Numbered from the stretch's first letter, positions 8,751 through 19,284 are shown. The stretch is 64,000 nt of DNA from Cyclobacteriaceae bacterium (GCA_013141055.1 JABFRS010000002.1:558001-622000), one strand, 5' to 3'. Program-made: numbers and translations. The notes: generated by a model from the letters alone, not told the origin.

Positions 8751-9695
8751 CTATTTACTTACGAAAGGATTCTCGCTTAACGGCAAGCGATATGGATTTA
8801 CAGGCGAATATCCACCAAGCGGATTTATTTTCAATGGCTTTCTCCGAACCAGGAAATAGTACTTAAGAGGAATATGAAATTCAGAATGCAATCGATAGGC
8901 ACGCTTAAAGTAACCTTTGAGAGTCGACTTTATTATGATCTTGGTAAGCGAAAGAAAGAGATTACCTGCGGCCAAATCTTTCTCTTCCTTCGTGAGGGGG
9001 CAAGTTTCAAGTCGGAGAAATTCAAATTTCAATTGAAAGCTCTCGATCACTCCCATCACGGAATTTCCCCATACCTGTGATGCCTGGCCCGGTGTTTCCC
9101 TCCACCAGGTTGCGCCATCATTTACCAGGAGACTTGGATATTTTGCTGCGATCTTATAGCGAATAAAATCATCACCTATCTTATGAGTGGCAGAAAGTCC
9201 TCCCTCTGCTTTCAAAACGCTGGCCCTGAATAATACATTTGAGAAGGCTGTGCCCAAAAAACCATGTCCGAAATACTCCCCCAGATAAAATTGCTTCGGC
9301 GTGAGTATGACTGGAAAGAAAATATCATTCCTGAACCAGGTCATTAGTGCCATTGCGCACGACGGAAAAGCATGAAGCATCCTCACCAGAAACTCCAGGC
9401 CATGTGGATATATCAGATCATCACCATCGATGAAAATGATGTATGATCCTTTTGCCAGGGATATTGCCTTGTTCCTGTTTGGATATTCTCCAAGATTAAT
9501 TTCGTTTCTATAGCGAACAATTCTTGAATCCTCAAAACTCTCTATCAATTCCCATGTGCTATCCGTCGAAGCATCATCACCAATAATTAATTCAAAATTG
9601 GTATAACTGGAAGCGAGCACGCTTTCAATTGACTCTACAACATACCTTGCCGAATTATATGTTACAGTAATTACCGAAACAAGCGGAGTGCTCAA
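8751..9695 (-). CDS. Glycosyltransferase family 2
   Basis: 314 residues of GT-A fold. The nucleotide-binding start is VSVITVTYNSARYVVESIES, followed by IIGDDASTDSTW and the DxD-like IIFIDGDDLI. No membrane segment is evident, so it acts at the cytoplasmic face on a lipid-linked glycan. It probably adds one sugar of the repeat unit; donor and linkage cannot be deduced. It sits 6 bases upstream of the adenylation gene. Confidence 0.87.
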   Translation of the reverse strand: MSTPLVSVITVTYNSARYVVESIESVLASSYTNFELIIGDDASTDSTWELIESFEDSRIVRYRNEINLGEYPNRNKAISLAKGSYIIFIDGDDLIYPHGLEFLVRMLHAFPSCAMALMTWFRNDIFFPVILTPKQFYLGEYFGHGFLGTAFSNVLFRASVLKAEGGLSATHKIGDDFIRYKIAAKYPSLLVNDGATWWRETPGQASQVWGNSVMGVIESFQLKFEFLRLETCPLTKEEKDLAAGNLFLSLTKIIIKSTLKGYFKRAYRLHSEFHIPLKYYFLVRRKPLKINPLGGYSPVNPYRLPLSENPFVSK

Positions 9696-9698
9696 TGA

Positions 9699-10814
9699 TT
9701 ATTGATAAGTATACTGATTCAGATAAAACTTTCTGATATTATCTCTGTATGCTGAAAAGCTATAGTACTTTGCACACATGTCAAATTGATTTTTATGCGC
9801 CGAAGTATAAGCAACAGAGTTATCAAGCCCTTTTATTACTTCAACAATACGGGCATTGAGATCATCATAACTTGAAAATATCCCATTAAGATTTTTAAAA
9901 TCCTCGGTAAAAAAATCCTCATTATAAACAGCGAATCCAAAAGAGCCGCTGAAAACAGGCTCCACAAGGTAACCATCAAGTCCTTCTCCAAAAGTCAATG
10001 CCCATTTTGCATTTGCAATAGTTTGTTTGAACACATCGTGAGTCAACCCTTGCAAAGTGATCACTTCAAGATTCGTATTTTGCCTTAACGTCGTCAATAC
10101 TCTTTCCTTGTCGGAATTGCCATCTGGAGAAACAACGATAATCTCCTTCTTCTCTGAATAATCCTTGTAGATGTACTGCTCTGGACTTACCCAAGTAGAA
10201 AAGAGGTGCAGTGGCATGCCAAAATGTTTCCTGTAAAAAAGATTACAGTACTTCACGTGTGCCGCTGTCATAGTCATTTTCGTTGCGATGCCTTTGATCT
10301 GACTCAGCACCTCCAGTGTTGGCATCAGAAGAATATTCGCATTCACAATGTTAATGTGAACACTCTCCATCTCTGACAACCATTCTTTTTCATTTGTAAA
10401 AAGTCTATCCAGAAAGGGTTTAGCCAGATCATCCGGCAGGTGAATGATAATGTGCTTAACACTTTTAAAATAACCTACCACCTGTTCGAAACTGTAGAGT
10501 TCTGTATCATTTGCAAAATTCACATGCTTCAGCAAAAGAAACTCACGTGGAAACGTGCACATCACTGTTTGGGCGCGGTGAACGTCATAAAGCTTTGCAG
10601 TCTCTTCACAAAGTGATACCAGAGAGATCACGCCTCCAGAAATAGTTTCCTTTAATGTACTTCTGTCAGCACCGGGTACAAAAAAAATGATAAGACTATC
10701 TGCAGTCTTGTCATACCGCGCAATATTCCTTCCCTGTTCCTTACGGATCGTCTTTTCCCGGAAAAAGTTTGTCCTCGCTTCAGGATATTTAATCAGACGA
10801 AAGAGCTCCTTCAT
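9699..10814 (-). CDS. Putative glycosyltransferase-like protein of the polysaccharide locus
   Basis: About 371 residues from the ATG at 10814. The frame runs on upstream to 11096, but that part overlaps the NeuD-like gene and has a His/Arg/Cys-rich composition unlike a real protein. A GTG at 10850 is another possible start. The C-terminal half resembles a GT-B nucleotide-sugar domain (EKKEIIVVSPDGNSDKE, then WALTFGEGLDGYLVEPVFSG, then YNEDFFTEDF), which suggests a glycosyltransferase. No diagnostic motif is complete, so the family is uncertain. The context is a glycan operon between a GT2 and an acyltransferase. Confidence 0.65.
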   Translation of the reverse strand: MKELFRLIKYPEARTNFFREKTIRKEQGRNIARYDKTADSLIIFFVPGADRSTLKETISGGVISLVSLCEETAKLYDVHRAQTVMCTFPREFLLLKHVNFANDTELYSFEQVVGYFKSVKHIIIHLPDDLAKPFLDRLFTNEKEWLSEMESVHINIVNANILLMPTLEVLSQIKGIATKMTMTAAHVKYCNLFYRKHFGMPLHLFSTWVSPEQYIYKDYSEKKEIIVVSPDGNSDKERVLTTLRQNTNLEVITLQGLTHDVFKQTIANAKWALTFGEGLDGYLVEPVFSGSFGFAVYNEDFFTEDFKNLNGIFSSYDDLNARIVEVIKGLDNSVAYTSAHKNQFDMCAKYYSFSAYRDNIRKFYLNQYTYQ

Positions 10815-10873
10815 CCAATGAGGAAGCAATTTTCTTAAACTCAAAAACACGATGTTGTTTCTATCACCTTGCT

Positions 10874-11521
10874 TTACGCTTTCTTCTCCATTCTCTTCAA
10901 TGGATTGCCCACATAAACACCTTCTGTGTCGATGCTCTTTACGACAACACCCCCCATTCCAATGGTGACATTGCTGCAGATGGTGATCTTCTCTCTTACA
11001 GATGCATTCGTGCCGAAATAAACAAAATCTCCAAACGTACAGTTGCCGCTGATATTGACCGCAGGGGTGGTTGTAAAAAAATCCCCTATGTTGCAATCAT
11101 GCCCGATCGTTGTATGAAGATTTAAATGAGCATGCTTTCCAATTTTTATATTACAGGTAAGGATTACCCCCGCCGTGATAATACTTCCCTCTCCGATCTC
11201 TACCCATTTTGATTTCACAACTGTGGGATGGATAATGGTTGCAAAGGTTGTGTTGGCAGGCAATGCTTCCACCATCTTCTTTCTGATTTGAGGATCACCA
11301 ATGGCTATCACAACATCATATTTGGCAGGATCGAATTGTGAAAGCGGAATGACATCAGCACCCAGAATTTTTTTCTCCTTTATATGTTCGTCAGGCCCCA
11401 TAAAGCAAGCCACATCTTCGATCTTCGTTTCTGAAGGAAGCGTGTCCATTAAACAACATAACGTTTCGCGGCCAAAGCCACCAAAGCCCAGGATGCATAT
11501 CTTTTTTCTGAAGGTTGTCAT
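10874..11521 (-). CDS. NeuD/PglD-family sugar O/N-acyltransferase
   Basis: 215 residues. The N-terminal Rossmann-like domain (KICILGFGGFGRETLC) binds the UDP-sugar and is followed by hexapeptide repeats (GEGSIITAGVILTCNIKIG, HLNLHTTIGHDCNIGDF). The His of GHDC is the family's general base. PglD acetylates the 4-amino group of a UDP-amino sugar. The nearby DegT aminotransferase could supply such a substrate. The end GVYVGNPLKRM is typical of the family. Confidence 0.85.
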   Translation of the reverse strand: MTTFRKKICILGFGGFGRETLCCLMDTLPSETKIEDVACFMGPDEHIKEKKILGADVIPLSQFDPAKYDVVIAIGDPQIRKKMVEALPANTTFATIIHPTVVKSKWVEIGEGSIITAGVILTCNIKIGKHAHLNLHTTIGHDCNIGDFFTTTPAVNISGNCTFGDFVYFGTNASVREKITICSNVTIGMGGVVVKSIDTEGVYVGNPLKRMEKKA

Positions 11522-11540
11522 GATAATAAATAATTAATTG

Positions 11541-12569
11541 TTACATGATTTTTCCATCATAGGATAATCCCTTGATCTTATTATCCCAAAGCAGTAATGA
11601 CTTATACCACTGCAGTGTATAACATGTCGGATCATCCGGATCGAGTATTCCTCTCTCCAACGCTTGCTTAATCTCAACGATACCTTCATGCACCTGGATC
11701 TTCGGTTTGAAACCCAATGCTTTCTCTACTTTATCAAAACTTACGTTGTACGTCCGCTTGTCAACATCATCCGGGATCACATGGATCTTTACATTCGGGA
11801 TCACATCCAGTACAAACTGAGCGAGTTGCTTGATCTGATAATTCAGTTCAGAGCTTCCGATATTAAATGTTTCACCGCCCACTTTATCTGCCGGAGATTC
11901 CAACATCAGTGCAAAAGCAGCTACCACATCGTTCACATGCACGAACGGGCGCCATTGCTCTCCTCCTCCCATCACATAAATCACACGCTCCCGCCACGCA
12001 CGAAGGGTCATAATATTGATCGCCAAATCAAATCGCATGCGCGGAGCCAGACCAAAGATTGTTGCATTTCGCAGAATAACTGTACAGAAGTCTTTTGAGA
12101 AAAGCTCCGCCAGCACTTTTTCGATTGCTACTTTGCTCTTGGCATATTCAGTTTGTGGTGACAAAGGATCCGTCTCCTTAAGAGCTCCTTTAGAACCCGC
12201 ACCATACACACTTGCCGAGCTGGCGTAGATATATCTTGCTACTCCGTTCTTCTTCGCCTCACGCGCAAAACGCTCAGACCCTTTATAGTTGATGGATATC
12301 GTCAACTCAGGATCAATTTCGGCCGAAGCATCATTGCTCAACCCTGCCAGATCAATCACTGCATACACATCTTTAAAGATGGAAGTGCTGCAGTACCGTA
12401 TATCCTCTTTCAGTATAGTTAGATTGGGATGCTTCGCCATTTCCCCCAACTTATCCAAGCCAAAGAAAAAACGGTCGAGTGCTATCACCTGAAAGTTTTT
12501 GCTCAACAGAACCTGGCACAAAGGAATACCAACATAACCGCCTGCACCTGTTACAATGATCTTTTTCAT
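11541..12569 (-). CDS. NAD-dependent epimerase/dehydratase (extended SDR)
   Basis: 342 residues. The N-terminal NAD-binding glycine motif is VTGAGGYVG, and the catalytic Ser and YxxxK appear in YASSASVYG and EYAKSKVAIEK. The substrate-side region reads FNIGSSELNYQI. Extended SDRs of this size act on nucleotide sugars as epimerases, dehydratases or reductases. Following the DegT gene by 2 bases, it probably helps make an amino-deoxy sugar, but the precise reaction is not readable. Confidence 0.83.
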   Translation of the reverse strand: MKKIIVTGAGGYVGIPLCQVLLSKNFQVIALDRFFFGLDKLGEMAKHPNLTILKEDIRYCSTSIFKDVYAVIDLAGLSNDASAEIDPELTISINYKGSERFAREAKKNGVARYIYASSASVYGAGSKGALKETDPLSPQTEYAKSKVAIEKVLAELFSKDFCTVILRNATIFGLAPRMRFDLAINIMTLRAWRERVIYVMGGGEQWRPFVHVNDVVAAFALMLESPADKVGGETFNIGSSELNYQIKQLAQFVLDVIPNVKIHVIPDDVDKRTYNVSFDKVEKALGFKPKIQVHEGIVEIKQALERGILDPDDPTCYTLQWYKSLLLWDNKIKGLSYDGKIM

Positions 12570-12571
12570 TT

Positions 12572-13696
12572 CTATTTTTTAAAATAATTTTCTACAGTGG
12601 TAAATAAATATACTAACTCCTCTTCACTCATCACAGTGTGAAGCGGAAGCGATACGATCCTGTCTTTAATACTATTGGTGAGTGAAAGATCCTGCTCGCG
12701 ATACTTTCCCTTATAAAAATCCAATGTATGATTAGACGTGTAGTAGCGGCGAACAGCAATGTTATTTTTCTGCATGTATTCCACAAACGCTGTTGCCTCT
12801 TCCTGAAGCACGATCGGGTAATAGAGATAAGTACACACAACATTCTCCGCGACATGCATGCATTTCAGCTTACCCTTTTCTTCCAGGCCGCCAAAGAATG
12901 ACCGGTACCTCTTAACATTCTCAAACCTGCTATTGAGGATAAAGTCAACCTTCTCAAGGTTCTTCAATCCAACCAGCGCAGAGATCTCCTGCATTTTTGA
13001 ATTGAGTCCGGGTACGTCAATATTTCCTCTTATTTTTTCATACTGACCATAATCACGCAAACGAATCAGATAATCCTGGATGGTCTGGTCATTCACAATA
13101 TTGAGACCGCCCTCCATGGATGTGAATATCTTCGTAGCGTGCAGACTGATCATCTCACTATAGCCGTATGCACATGGGAACTTGTCCTTGAATTTAGATC
13201 CAAAAGCAGGGGCATTATCCAGAATTAAAACAAGTTTATTATCATTAGCAAACTTTCCCAGCACCTCAAGGTCAGGTAGATTACCATACGCACCTACGGC
13301 GATGATCATTTTGATCTGGGATGAGTCGACTTTAAGTTTCTTTACTGCAAGGGTAAATGTCTCATCAACATCGCAAAAAACTGGCTTGAGATTATTTTGT
13401 ACAATGGCATTGATTGTCCCAGAAAAAGTAAATGAAGGCACCAGCACTTCGAATGTCTCATGTGGACCAACTCCAAGCTTATGCTTCCATGCCTGTATCA
13501 GGTGATACAAACCCATTTCACCATTACAGTAAAGAGTAGGCCGCAACGATGCACCAAAAAAATCCTGAAGCTTTTCTTCGAATTTCCTCACATGAGGAGA
13601 ATTGTTCGTTACCATACCCGTTTGCAGCACGACTTTTAGCTCTTCAGAAATCTCGTCCAGTGACGGTAGGAAAGGTTTTACTATATTAATATTCAT
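12572..13696 (-). CDS. DegT/DnrJ/EryC1/StrS-family sugar aminotransferase
   Basis: 374 residues of PLP-dependent sugar aminotransferase. The probable Schiff-base Lys189 is in SLHATKIFTSMEGG, and the ring-nitrogen Asp160 is in LILDNAPAFGSKF. This family transfers an amino group from glutamate to a keto-sugar nucleotide. The HATK-EGG version resembles the VioA/FdtB branch that acts on 4-keto or 3-keto-6-deoxyhexoses. It lies between a GT4 and an SDR with gaps of 27 and 2 bases. Confidence 0.86.
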   Translation of the reverse strand: MNINIVKPFLPSLDEISEELKVVLQTGMVTNNSPHVRKFEEKLQDFFGASLRPTLYCNGEMGLYHLIQAWKHKLGVGPHETFEVLVPSFTFSGTINAIVQNNLKPVFCDVDETFTLAVKKLKVDSSQIKMIIAVGAYGNLPDLEVLGKFANDNKLVLILDNAPAFGSKFKDKFPCAYGYSEMISLHATKIFTSMEGGLNIVNDQTIQDYLIRLRDYGQYEKIRGNIDVPGLNSKMQEISALVGLKNLEKVDFILNSRFENVKRYRSFFGGLEEKGKLKCMHVAENVVCTYLYYPIVLQEEATAFVEYMQKNNIAVRRYYTSNHTLDFYKGKYREQDLSLTNSIKDRIVSLPLHTVMSEEELVYLFTTVENYFKK

Positions 13697-13723
13697 AAAT
13701 CCTGTTATTATAAGTCAGAGTAC

Positions 13724-14917
13724 TTAGGCTGAATAATTGGCTATGCTCATAAAGTTCTCTCCAAAAGCCCTGACATTTGATTCATACTGTCGCAGGGCGT
13801 TTTGTTCAATTTCGAGTTCTGGAAACTGCCTGTCAACATTCTTTTCATATGCTCGCTGCAATACAACAGCAAGATCTTCCGCATTCATAGTCTGAAAGAA
13901 ATATGGATTATTCGGATCCTGCTCTTTATGAACATCAATATCAGAAAGCACAAGTGCCTTACCTAATGCCTTAGCTTCTTCCACACATGTACTCCATCCC
14001 TCATGCATGGAAGGCTGTACCAATAACATCGCCATCCTGTACAGTGCAACCTGATGCTCACGTGGGATAAGACCCAAAAGAAAAAGCTGGCTCCGGATTC
14101 CGGTACGGGTTATAATTTGAAGTATTTCATTGGTAAACTCCATTTGAGTGTGATTGACAAGATTGCCCGTGCATACGCAGATAATCACTATACCCTTTTT
14201 CCTAAGTATCCCCAGCGCTTCAAATAAAGTTTTATGATTCTTAGTGGCCCCAAACAGATTCGAGACCATGATATATTGCCCCCCAAGACCGTAAGTATCT
14301 CTCACCTCCTGAAGGTTTTCATCATTGAGATGTGCCCTGTTAATATAAACGGTGAATGGCATCACATGAGACTTCCCTTTTATTACAGGAAACAATTCAA
14401 AGCCTTGCTTTTCGCAATACTTGCTGCTTAGAATAACTTTATCTGTTTCCTTTGCAATAAGGCCTATTACTCTTTCAGCAGCAATGGTAGTTTCCCGGTT
14501 ATGCCCTTCAGGATAATTGTAATATTGAAAATCAGCGATCCATGATCCGCTATTTAATTGTTTACCACAAGAAGAAAGCGTTGCAGGATAAATAAAATCA
14601 AATCCTTGTGACAGGAAATAGTTCTCAGATTGCGGATTAATTCTACCAAACAACTTACGTTGCAAAAACCAATAGATACGATTCGGGAGTGTAAACGCAG
14701 GAAGGACTTTTTCCAACGAATGGATGGTCAAACTAATCTTTGTAAAATTCTCAAGATTCTGAAAATGTTGGTGTTGTCTCTTGAAAAGATGAATCTCAAA
14801 TTCATTTTGATCTGAAATAGTATTTATAGCATGCAAAATATTCGTTACATATTGAATACCTCCTTGCCAGGCTGAATCACCCACCGCCATCAGTGCGATC
14901 TTTCTTACCTTTTTCAT
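13724..14917 (-). CDS. Glycosyltransferase family 4-like (GT-B)
   Basis: 397 residues. The C-terminal GT-B domain is recognisable: QYIMVSNLFGATKNHKTL, then LFLLGLIPREHQVALYRMA, and the donor-site E-x7-E stretch within QPSMHEGWSTCVEEAKALGK. The N-terminus has the acceptor-side glycine stretch GDSAWQGGIQYV. It is probably a retaining sugar transferase at the inner membrane face. The start overlaps the upstream SDR by 4 bases (ATGA). Confidence 0.85.
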   Translation of the reverse strand: MKKVRKIALMAVGDSAWQGGIQYVTNILHAINTISDQNEFEIHLFKRQHQHFQNLENFTKISLTIHSLEKVLPAFTLPNRIYWFLQRKLFGRINPQSENYFLSQGFDFIYPATLSSCGKQLNSGSWIADFQYYNYPEGHNRETTIAAERVIGLIAKETDKVILSSKYCEKQGFELFPVIKGKSHVMPFTVYINRAHLNDENLQEVRDTYGLGGQYIMVSNLFGATKNHKTLFEALGILRKKGIVIICVCTGNLVNHTQMEFTNEILQIITRTGIRSQLFLLGLIPREHQVALYRMAMLLVQPSMHEGWSTCVEEAKALGKALVLSDIDVHKEQDPNNPYFFQTMNAEDLAVVLQRAYEKNVDRQFPELEIEQNALRQYESNVRAFGENFMSIANYSA

Positions 14918-15819
14918 TCTCTAATCTTTATCAGCCACTCAGCCAATTCCTGTAATCCCTTTGAAACGCTCACCTGTGAATTGAATCCAAGCACCTTTAA
15001 TTTCGAAATGTCAGCACGCCAGTTTAGTGGATCTCCTGGCCTGACAGTATTATTAAAATAGTATTCTCTGGTACCGTCAAGAGCATGAAGAAAAAGCTCG
15101 ACAGCTTTTTTGATTGTTGTCTCCTCTCCCGTCGCAAGATTATAAACCTCCCCTTGCATTGGTGCATTTCGCAAGATGCAATCGAGGGCATGAATCATAT
15201 CATTGATATAAATATAATCCCTGCTTTCATTTCCGGTTCCATGCAATTCTATTGATCCCTTATTACCAAGCGTCTTTTGATAGATATCCCAAAACATCTG
15301 CTTCTTAAGGCCTGGTCCATAAACTGAAAATGGACGAACCACTGCGGTGTTCAGGGTAAATATCTTCGTATACTCTTTACACAACTGCTCAGAAATAAGC
15401 TTGTGCCATCCGTATGGTGATAAAGGAATCTTCTCATCGTCCTCCTGTATTGGCAATCTTACAGGATTACCATAGACCGCAGCACTTGAAATATGAATGT
15501 ATTTACAACCAGGCTGGTGCTTTCGGATCGCATCCAGTACTCTAATAGTGTCGAGACTGTTTGCTTCAAAGTCAAGCACCGGATGAGTCATTGAATACGG
15601 AACGTTTCCGCTGCCGGAGGCATTGATTACAGCATCAAAAATTTCTGCCGTAAAAATCTCATCAAGCTCCGGGGATAATCTTGAAACTTTAGTATAGGCA
15701 TACTGCTGAAGTGGTTGTTCAAACAAATCCGCTCCTGCAACATTATGATTATAGGAAAGGAAAAATCTAACGCAATGGCTTCCTATAAAACCTTCCGAAC
15801 CTAAAATTAATATCCTCAA
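14914..15819 (-). CDS. NAD-dependent epimerase/dehydratase (extended SDR)
   Basis: 301 residues with the NAD motif ILGSEGFIGSH, the catalytic region ISSAAVYGNP and YGWHK as the YxxxK pair. GTGNESRDYIYINDM and YNLATGEETTI are typical of UDP-glucose 4-epimerase-like members. It makes or interconverts a nucleotide sugar for the locus. It overlaps both neighbours by 4 bases, so three genes are tightly coupled here. Confidence 0.84.
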   Translation of the reverse strand: MRILILGSEGFIGSHCVRFFLSYNHNVAGADLFEQPLQQYAYTKVSRLSPELDEIFTAEIFDAVINASGSGNVPYSMTHPVLDFEANSLDTIRVLDAIRKHQPGCKYIHISSAAVYGNPVRLPIQEDDEKIPLSPYGWHKLISEQLCKEYTKIFTLNTAVVRPFSVYGPGLKKQMFWDIYQKTLGNKGSIELHGTGNESRDYIYINDMIHALDCILRNAPMQGEVYNLATGEETTIKKAVELFLHALDGTREYYFNNTVRPGDPLNWRADISKLKVLGFNSQVSVSKGLQELAEWLIKIRE

Positions 15820-16607
15820 GGTTTGAAGATTATTCCCTGTCCTGTAGGGATGTATAAAATGTTAACACCTTTCTCCAATGCAAAGGCATCAAATGCCCTC
15901 TTCTGCACAATATGTGACGGAAAGCCATAATCATCGAGAATCATGACTCCACCTGGTACGATCTTATCCCAAAAATAATTTGCTGCAGCGATCTCCGGCT
16001 CTACAACATTCATATCGATTGATAAATAACATATTTTTTCAGCTGTACATTGAGACAACGTGCCGGGAACGGCACCTTTGATCACTTTAACAGGGAATGG
16101 TTTGAATGTTTCAACCACTTGATCGTAAACATTCTTGTAGCTTCCGAGATAACCGCCTACTCCAGACTTGTGTTCTTCTGCCGTCACCTGCTCAGGAACC
16201 AGGCCCTGATAAGTATCTAACAGGAAAAAGGTCTTTTCTAATTTCTCGAATTGAGTGTACTCAATCACTGCTCTAGAGTATGCGCCAGTATTTACTCCGC
16301 ATTCAACAAAGTCTCCCTCAAGCTTTTTCACCATTTCTGCAAGTGTACACACAATGTAAACTCGCCAGGGCATATTGAATCCTTCCCATGGGTTGGTCGC
16401 CTCTGCAGTTTTATATGCCGCTTTGAATTTTGGATAATTAACAAAATCACTGTTGTTACTTGTAATGACTCCATCGGCCTGAAAAGTTACCGGTCCCTGA
16501 AAAACACGCGGGAGAAACTCAACACCAGGTTGGATCTTTTTGATGTTATTAAAGAACCAAGAGATCCTCCAAAGTTGATTCTTAATTCTCCTCGAAATAC
16601 TAGCCAT
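15816..16607 (-). CDS. TylF/MycF-family O-methyltransferase
   Basis: 263 residues. SAM-binding motif FVECGVNTGAYSRAV and the metal-binding YLSIDMNVVEPE plus GVMILDDYGFPSH match macrocin O-methyltransferase. The family methylates sugar hydroxyls in a Mg-dependent way. In polysaccharides exported by Wzm/Wzt systems a methyl at the non-reducing end often acts as the chain stop recognised by the Wzt tail, and the wzt gene is two genes upstream. That role is inference. Confidence 0.82.
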   Translation of the reverse strand: MASISRRIKNQLWRISWFFNNIKKIQPGVEFLPRVFQGPVTFQADGVITSNNSDFVNYPKFKAAYKTAEATNPWEGFNMPWRVYIVCTLAEMVKKLEGDFVECGVNTGAYSRAVIEYTQFEKLEKTFFLLDTYQGLVPEQVTAEEHKSGVGGYLGSYKNVYDQVVETFKPFPVKVIKGAVPGTLSQCTAEKICYLSIDMNVVEPEIAAANYFWDKIVPGGVMILDDYGFPSHIVQKRAFDAFALEKGVNILYIPTGQGIIFKP

Positions 16608-16613
16608 TTAAAA

Positions 16614-17225
16614 TTAGTTAGAATTATGTATAGCTCGAAGTGGATTACCCGCTACGACAGAATACTCGGGCACATCTTTTGTTACTATCGATCCAGCACC
16701 AATGATTGCACTCTTTCCTATATGAACCCCCTTTAATATTATAGAATTGAAGCCAATCCACACATCATCCTCAATAACAATCTCTTTCGCTTTGAGATCG
16801 TACTCTTTCATATGTCCATTGTAAGAATTTATGAAATCCTCGTGCCTGAGTTTATCATCGGTCGGATGAGAATTGTTATCCAGAATATTAACATTGTGAG
16901 CAATCATGACCCTGCTTCCAATATAAATACCTTTTGTAGATGTTATTCTTGAGAACTCACCAAAGCTGCAATTGTCTCCGAAAGTGATCTTTCCACCGAA
17001 AGGCAATACAGTAAGTGCTCCATAAATATGACAATTTTCACCGAGTGTAATTCTTGATTTATCGTTCGAAAAATTATTGAGAGATGATCCTGAATAAAAA
17101 ACAGTACTACTCTTAACCGTTGAATTCTCCCTGATTCTTAAATTAACTTTTTTCTCGTACTCCGCTTTGCCAACGGAAAAAATTCTTTCGCAAATTCTCA
17201 AATAAATATTCCTAATCAGATTCAT
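16614..17225 (-). CDS. Hexapeptide-repeat acyltransferase (maltose/galactoside acetyltransferase-like)
   Basis: 203 residues. The beta-helix runs [32 protein letters not shown], then [13 protein letters not shown] with a likely catalytic His, and ends [18 protein letters not shown] and [10 protein letters not shown], typical of NodL/LacA-type O-acetyltransferases. It probably O-acetylates a sugar residue. The start codon overlaps the wzt stop by 4 bases, which places it in the same transcript as the exporter. Confidence 0.82.
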   Translation of the reverse strand: MNLIRNIYLRICERIFSVGKAEYEKKVNLRIRENSTVKSSTVFYSGSSLNNFSNDKSRITLGENCHIYGALTVLPFGGKITFGDNCSFGEFSRITSTKGIYIGSRVMIAHNVNILDNNSHPTDDKLRHEDFINSYNGHMKEYDLKAKEIVIEDDVWIGFNSIILKGVHIGKSAIIGAGSIVTKDVPEYSVVAGNPLRAIHNSN

Positions 17226-18463
17226 TTTACAATCTCATGATTCATGAAAAAGTTTCCATATGAATTCCCATGATACATTGCCATTTTTGATCCAGTCTCT
17301 TCTATGGTAACCGGGCATATCATTTCAACCAAATCATAAACGTTACTTGGTGTAAATATTGCTAATCTAAAAGCATATGTATTGGGAGCAATGACACTTG
17401 CAGGAAGTTTAACTAGTATACTAACATTCTTTGCGCCATCATAAAAATCTTCAAGACTCTCGACGAATGTAGAAAGATTCTCACCGTTTGTATTTTGAAG
17501 GGTAAACGAAATTTTTGCCGACTGATCAAATGCCTCCACTGAAAGCAATGCCTTAATGAAAATACTTTCATCAAACTGAAAATTTTCAGAATTCTTGCCG
17601 CTTCCCGAAACTGTTTCGATTCGCTCAAAGAAGATAGACTTAGATTGACTTTTCTCATCTGCTAAATAGACATTCGACATTCCGTTGCTATTCAACATGT
17701 ATTGATCGATCACTTTACGTGTTTGATCAAATTGCACAAGCCTGCCCTTCTCTAATAAAATCGCCTTCTGACACAATTGGTTAATAACACCCATATTATG
17801 ACTTACAAACAAAACAGTTCTTCCCTGGTTCTTACTAACATCCTCCATCTTCCCTAAGCATTTTTTTTGGAATGCAGAATCCCCTACCGCCAACACCTCA
17901 TCAACAATCAATATTTCAGGTTCCAAATGTGCAGCCACAGCAAATGCCAATCGAACGTACATACCACTACTGTATCGCTTTACCGGAGTATCTAGAAATT
18001 GTTCAACCTCGGCAAAAGCAACGATCTCGTCGAATTTTTTTCTAATCTCAACTCTGCTCATACCGAGAATGGCGCCATTAAGAAAGATATTTTCACGACC
18101 CGTCAATTCGGGATGAAAACCTGTTCCAACTTCAAGCAAACTTGCTACTCTACCGGTTATTTCAATTCTGCCTTTGCTTGGTTCTGTTATACGACTTAAA
18201 ACTTTCAACAAGGTCGACTTTCCCGCTCCATTTCTGCCGATAATTCCAATACGATCTCCCTGCTGAATCTCGAAATTCAAATCTCTTAAAGCCCAAAATT
18301 CCTCCTTTGTTGTAGAGGGTTCCTTCTTATTAGATGAAAAAGAAAATAAGCTCTTTGCCCTTTGAGCAATAACATCTCTTAACGAAGTATATCGTTCAGC
18401 CTTTTCATGTGTTATGAAAAAACTCTTCGATACATTACTGAGTGTTATGGCTGGCTCGGGCAT
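17222..18463 (-). CDS. wzt: ABC transporter ATP-binding protein with Wzt C-terminal domain
   Basis: 413 residues. The nucleotide-binding domain (about 1-240) has Walker [15 protein letters not shown], signature [14 protein letters not shown], Walker [14 protein letters not shown] and switch His in LFVSHNMG. The remaining ~165 residues form a beta-sandwich-like Wzt_C region that in characterised systems binds the finished chain's terminal residue. It pairs with the permease upstream (2-base gap) to export a lipid-linked O-polysaccharide or capsule across the inner membrane. Confidence 0.92.
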   Translation of the reverse strand: MPEPAITLSNVSKSFFITHEKAERYTSLRDVIAQRAKSLFSFSSNKKEPSTTKEEFWALRDLNFEIQQGDRIGIIGRNGAGKSTLLKVLSRITEPSKGRIEITGRVASLLEVGTGFHPELTGRENIFLNGAILGMSRVEIRKKFDEIVAFAEVEQFLDTPVKRYSSGMYVRLAFAVAAHLEPEILIVDEVLAVGDSAFQKKCLGKMEDVSKNQGRTVLFVSHNMGVINQLCQKAILLEKGRLVQFDQTRKVIDQYMLNSNGMSNVYLADEKSQSKSIFFERIETVSGSGKNSENFQFDESIFIKALLSVEAFDQSAKISFTLQNTNGENLSTFVESLEDFYDGAKNVSILVKLPASVIAPNTYAFRLAIFTPSNVYDLVEMICPVTIEETGSKMAMYHGNSYGNFFMNHEIVK

Positions 18464-18465
18464 AG

Positions 18466-19284
18466 TTAAATATTATCCGCAAAACTCTTTTCAGTCTTCC
18501 TGAAATACCAGATACCAAGTACAAGAAAAAATGCTGTGACGGAAATGGAAAGTATAAATCCGGGTATGTATAATGGATCGCCAATTATACACCAGCGAAA
18601 TCCGTCAACAACTCCAACCATCGGATTGATAGAGTACCAGATGCGCCATTTCTCAGGAACAATACTGCTTGAAAAACCAACTGGGGTAACATACAACCCT
18701 ATCTGAACAACGAATGGAATAATATATCTGAAGTCCCGATACTTGACATTCAATGCGGTTATGTATAAACCAATACCCAGAGATGCAAGCAAAGACAAAA
18801 CAATGAAAAAAGGCAGCATCCAGACATTGCCAGACGGAATAACCTGATAATAGATCATCATTACAACAAGAATACCAAACGAGACGGCAAAATCAACAAG
18901 GCTGGTAATGATCGAGCTGGCCGGTATGATCATGCGTGGAAAATATACTTTCGAGATAAGGTTAGTATTACCAATCAGACTATTGCTGGCCTCCGACAAT
19001 GCAGTGGAAAAGAAATTCCATGGAAGCATTCCAGTGAAAACAAGTATGATGTAAGGATATTGAGGAGGAGCCCCAAGCTTGGCAACTTTATTGAACACTA
19101 CAGTAAATATCAAAGTTGTAAGCAACGGACGAAGTATGCTCCACGCTGCTCCGATAACCGTTTGCTTATAACGAACCTTAATGTCGCGCCAGGATAGAAT
19201 ATAGAATAATTCTCTGAAGACCCAGAGATCACGCCAATAGTTTTTTTCAGCTCGCCCCGGCTCTATAATGACCTTTACACTCAA
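18466..19284 (-). CDS. wzm: ABC-2 type polysaccharide export permease
   Basis: 272 residues with about six membrane segments (for example [69 protein letters not shown]) and the ABC-2 motif [20 protein letters not shown] near the N-terminus. Forms the channel for the Wzt ATPase. The C-terminus [12 protein letters not shown] is typical of Wzm. It starts 39 bases after the tyrosine kinase gene. Confidence 0.92.
   Translation of the reverse strand: MSVKVIIEPGRAEKNYWRDLWVFRELFYILSWRDIKVRYKQTVIGAAWSILRPLLTTLIFTVVFNKVAKLGAPPQYPYIILVFTGMLPWNFFSTALSEASNSLIGNTNLISKVYFPRMIIPASSIITSLVDFAVSFGILVVMMIYYQVIPSGNVWMLPFFIVLSLLASLGIGLYITALNVKYRDFRYIIPFVVQIGLYVTPVGFSSSIVPEKWRIWYSINPMVGVVDGFRWCIIGDPLYIPGFILSISVTAFFLVLGIWYFRKTEKSFADNI

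Noticed and set aside
10874-11096. N-terminal extension of the glycosyltransferase-like frame
   Set aside because: It lies entirely within the NeuD/PglD gene on the same strand, and its His/Cys/Arg-rich composition is unlike a real protein.
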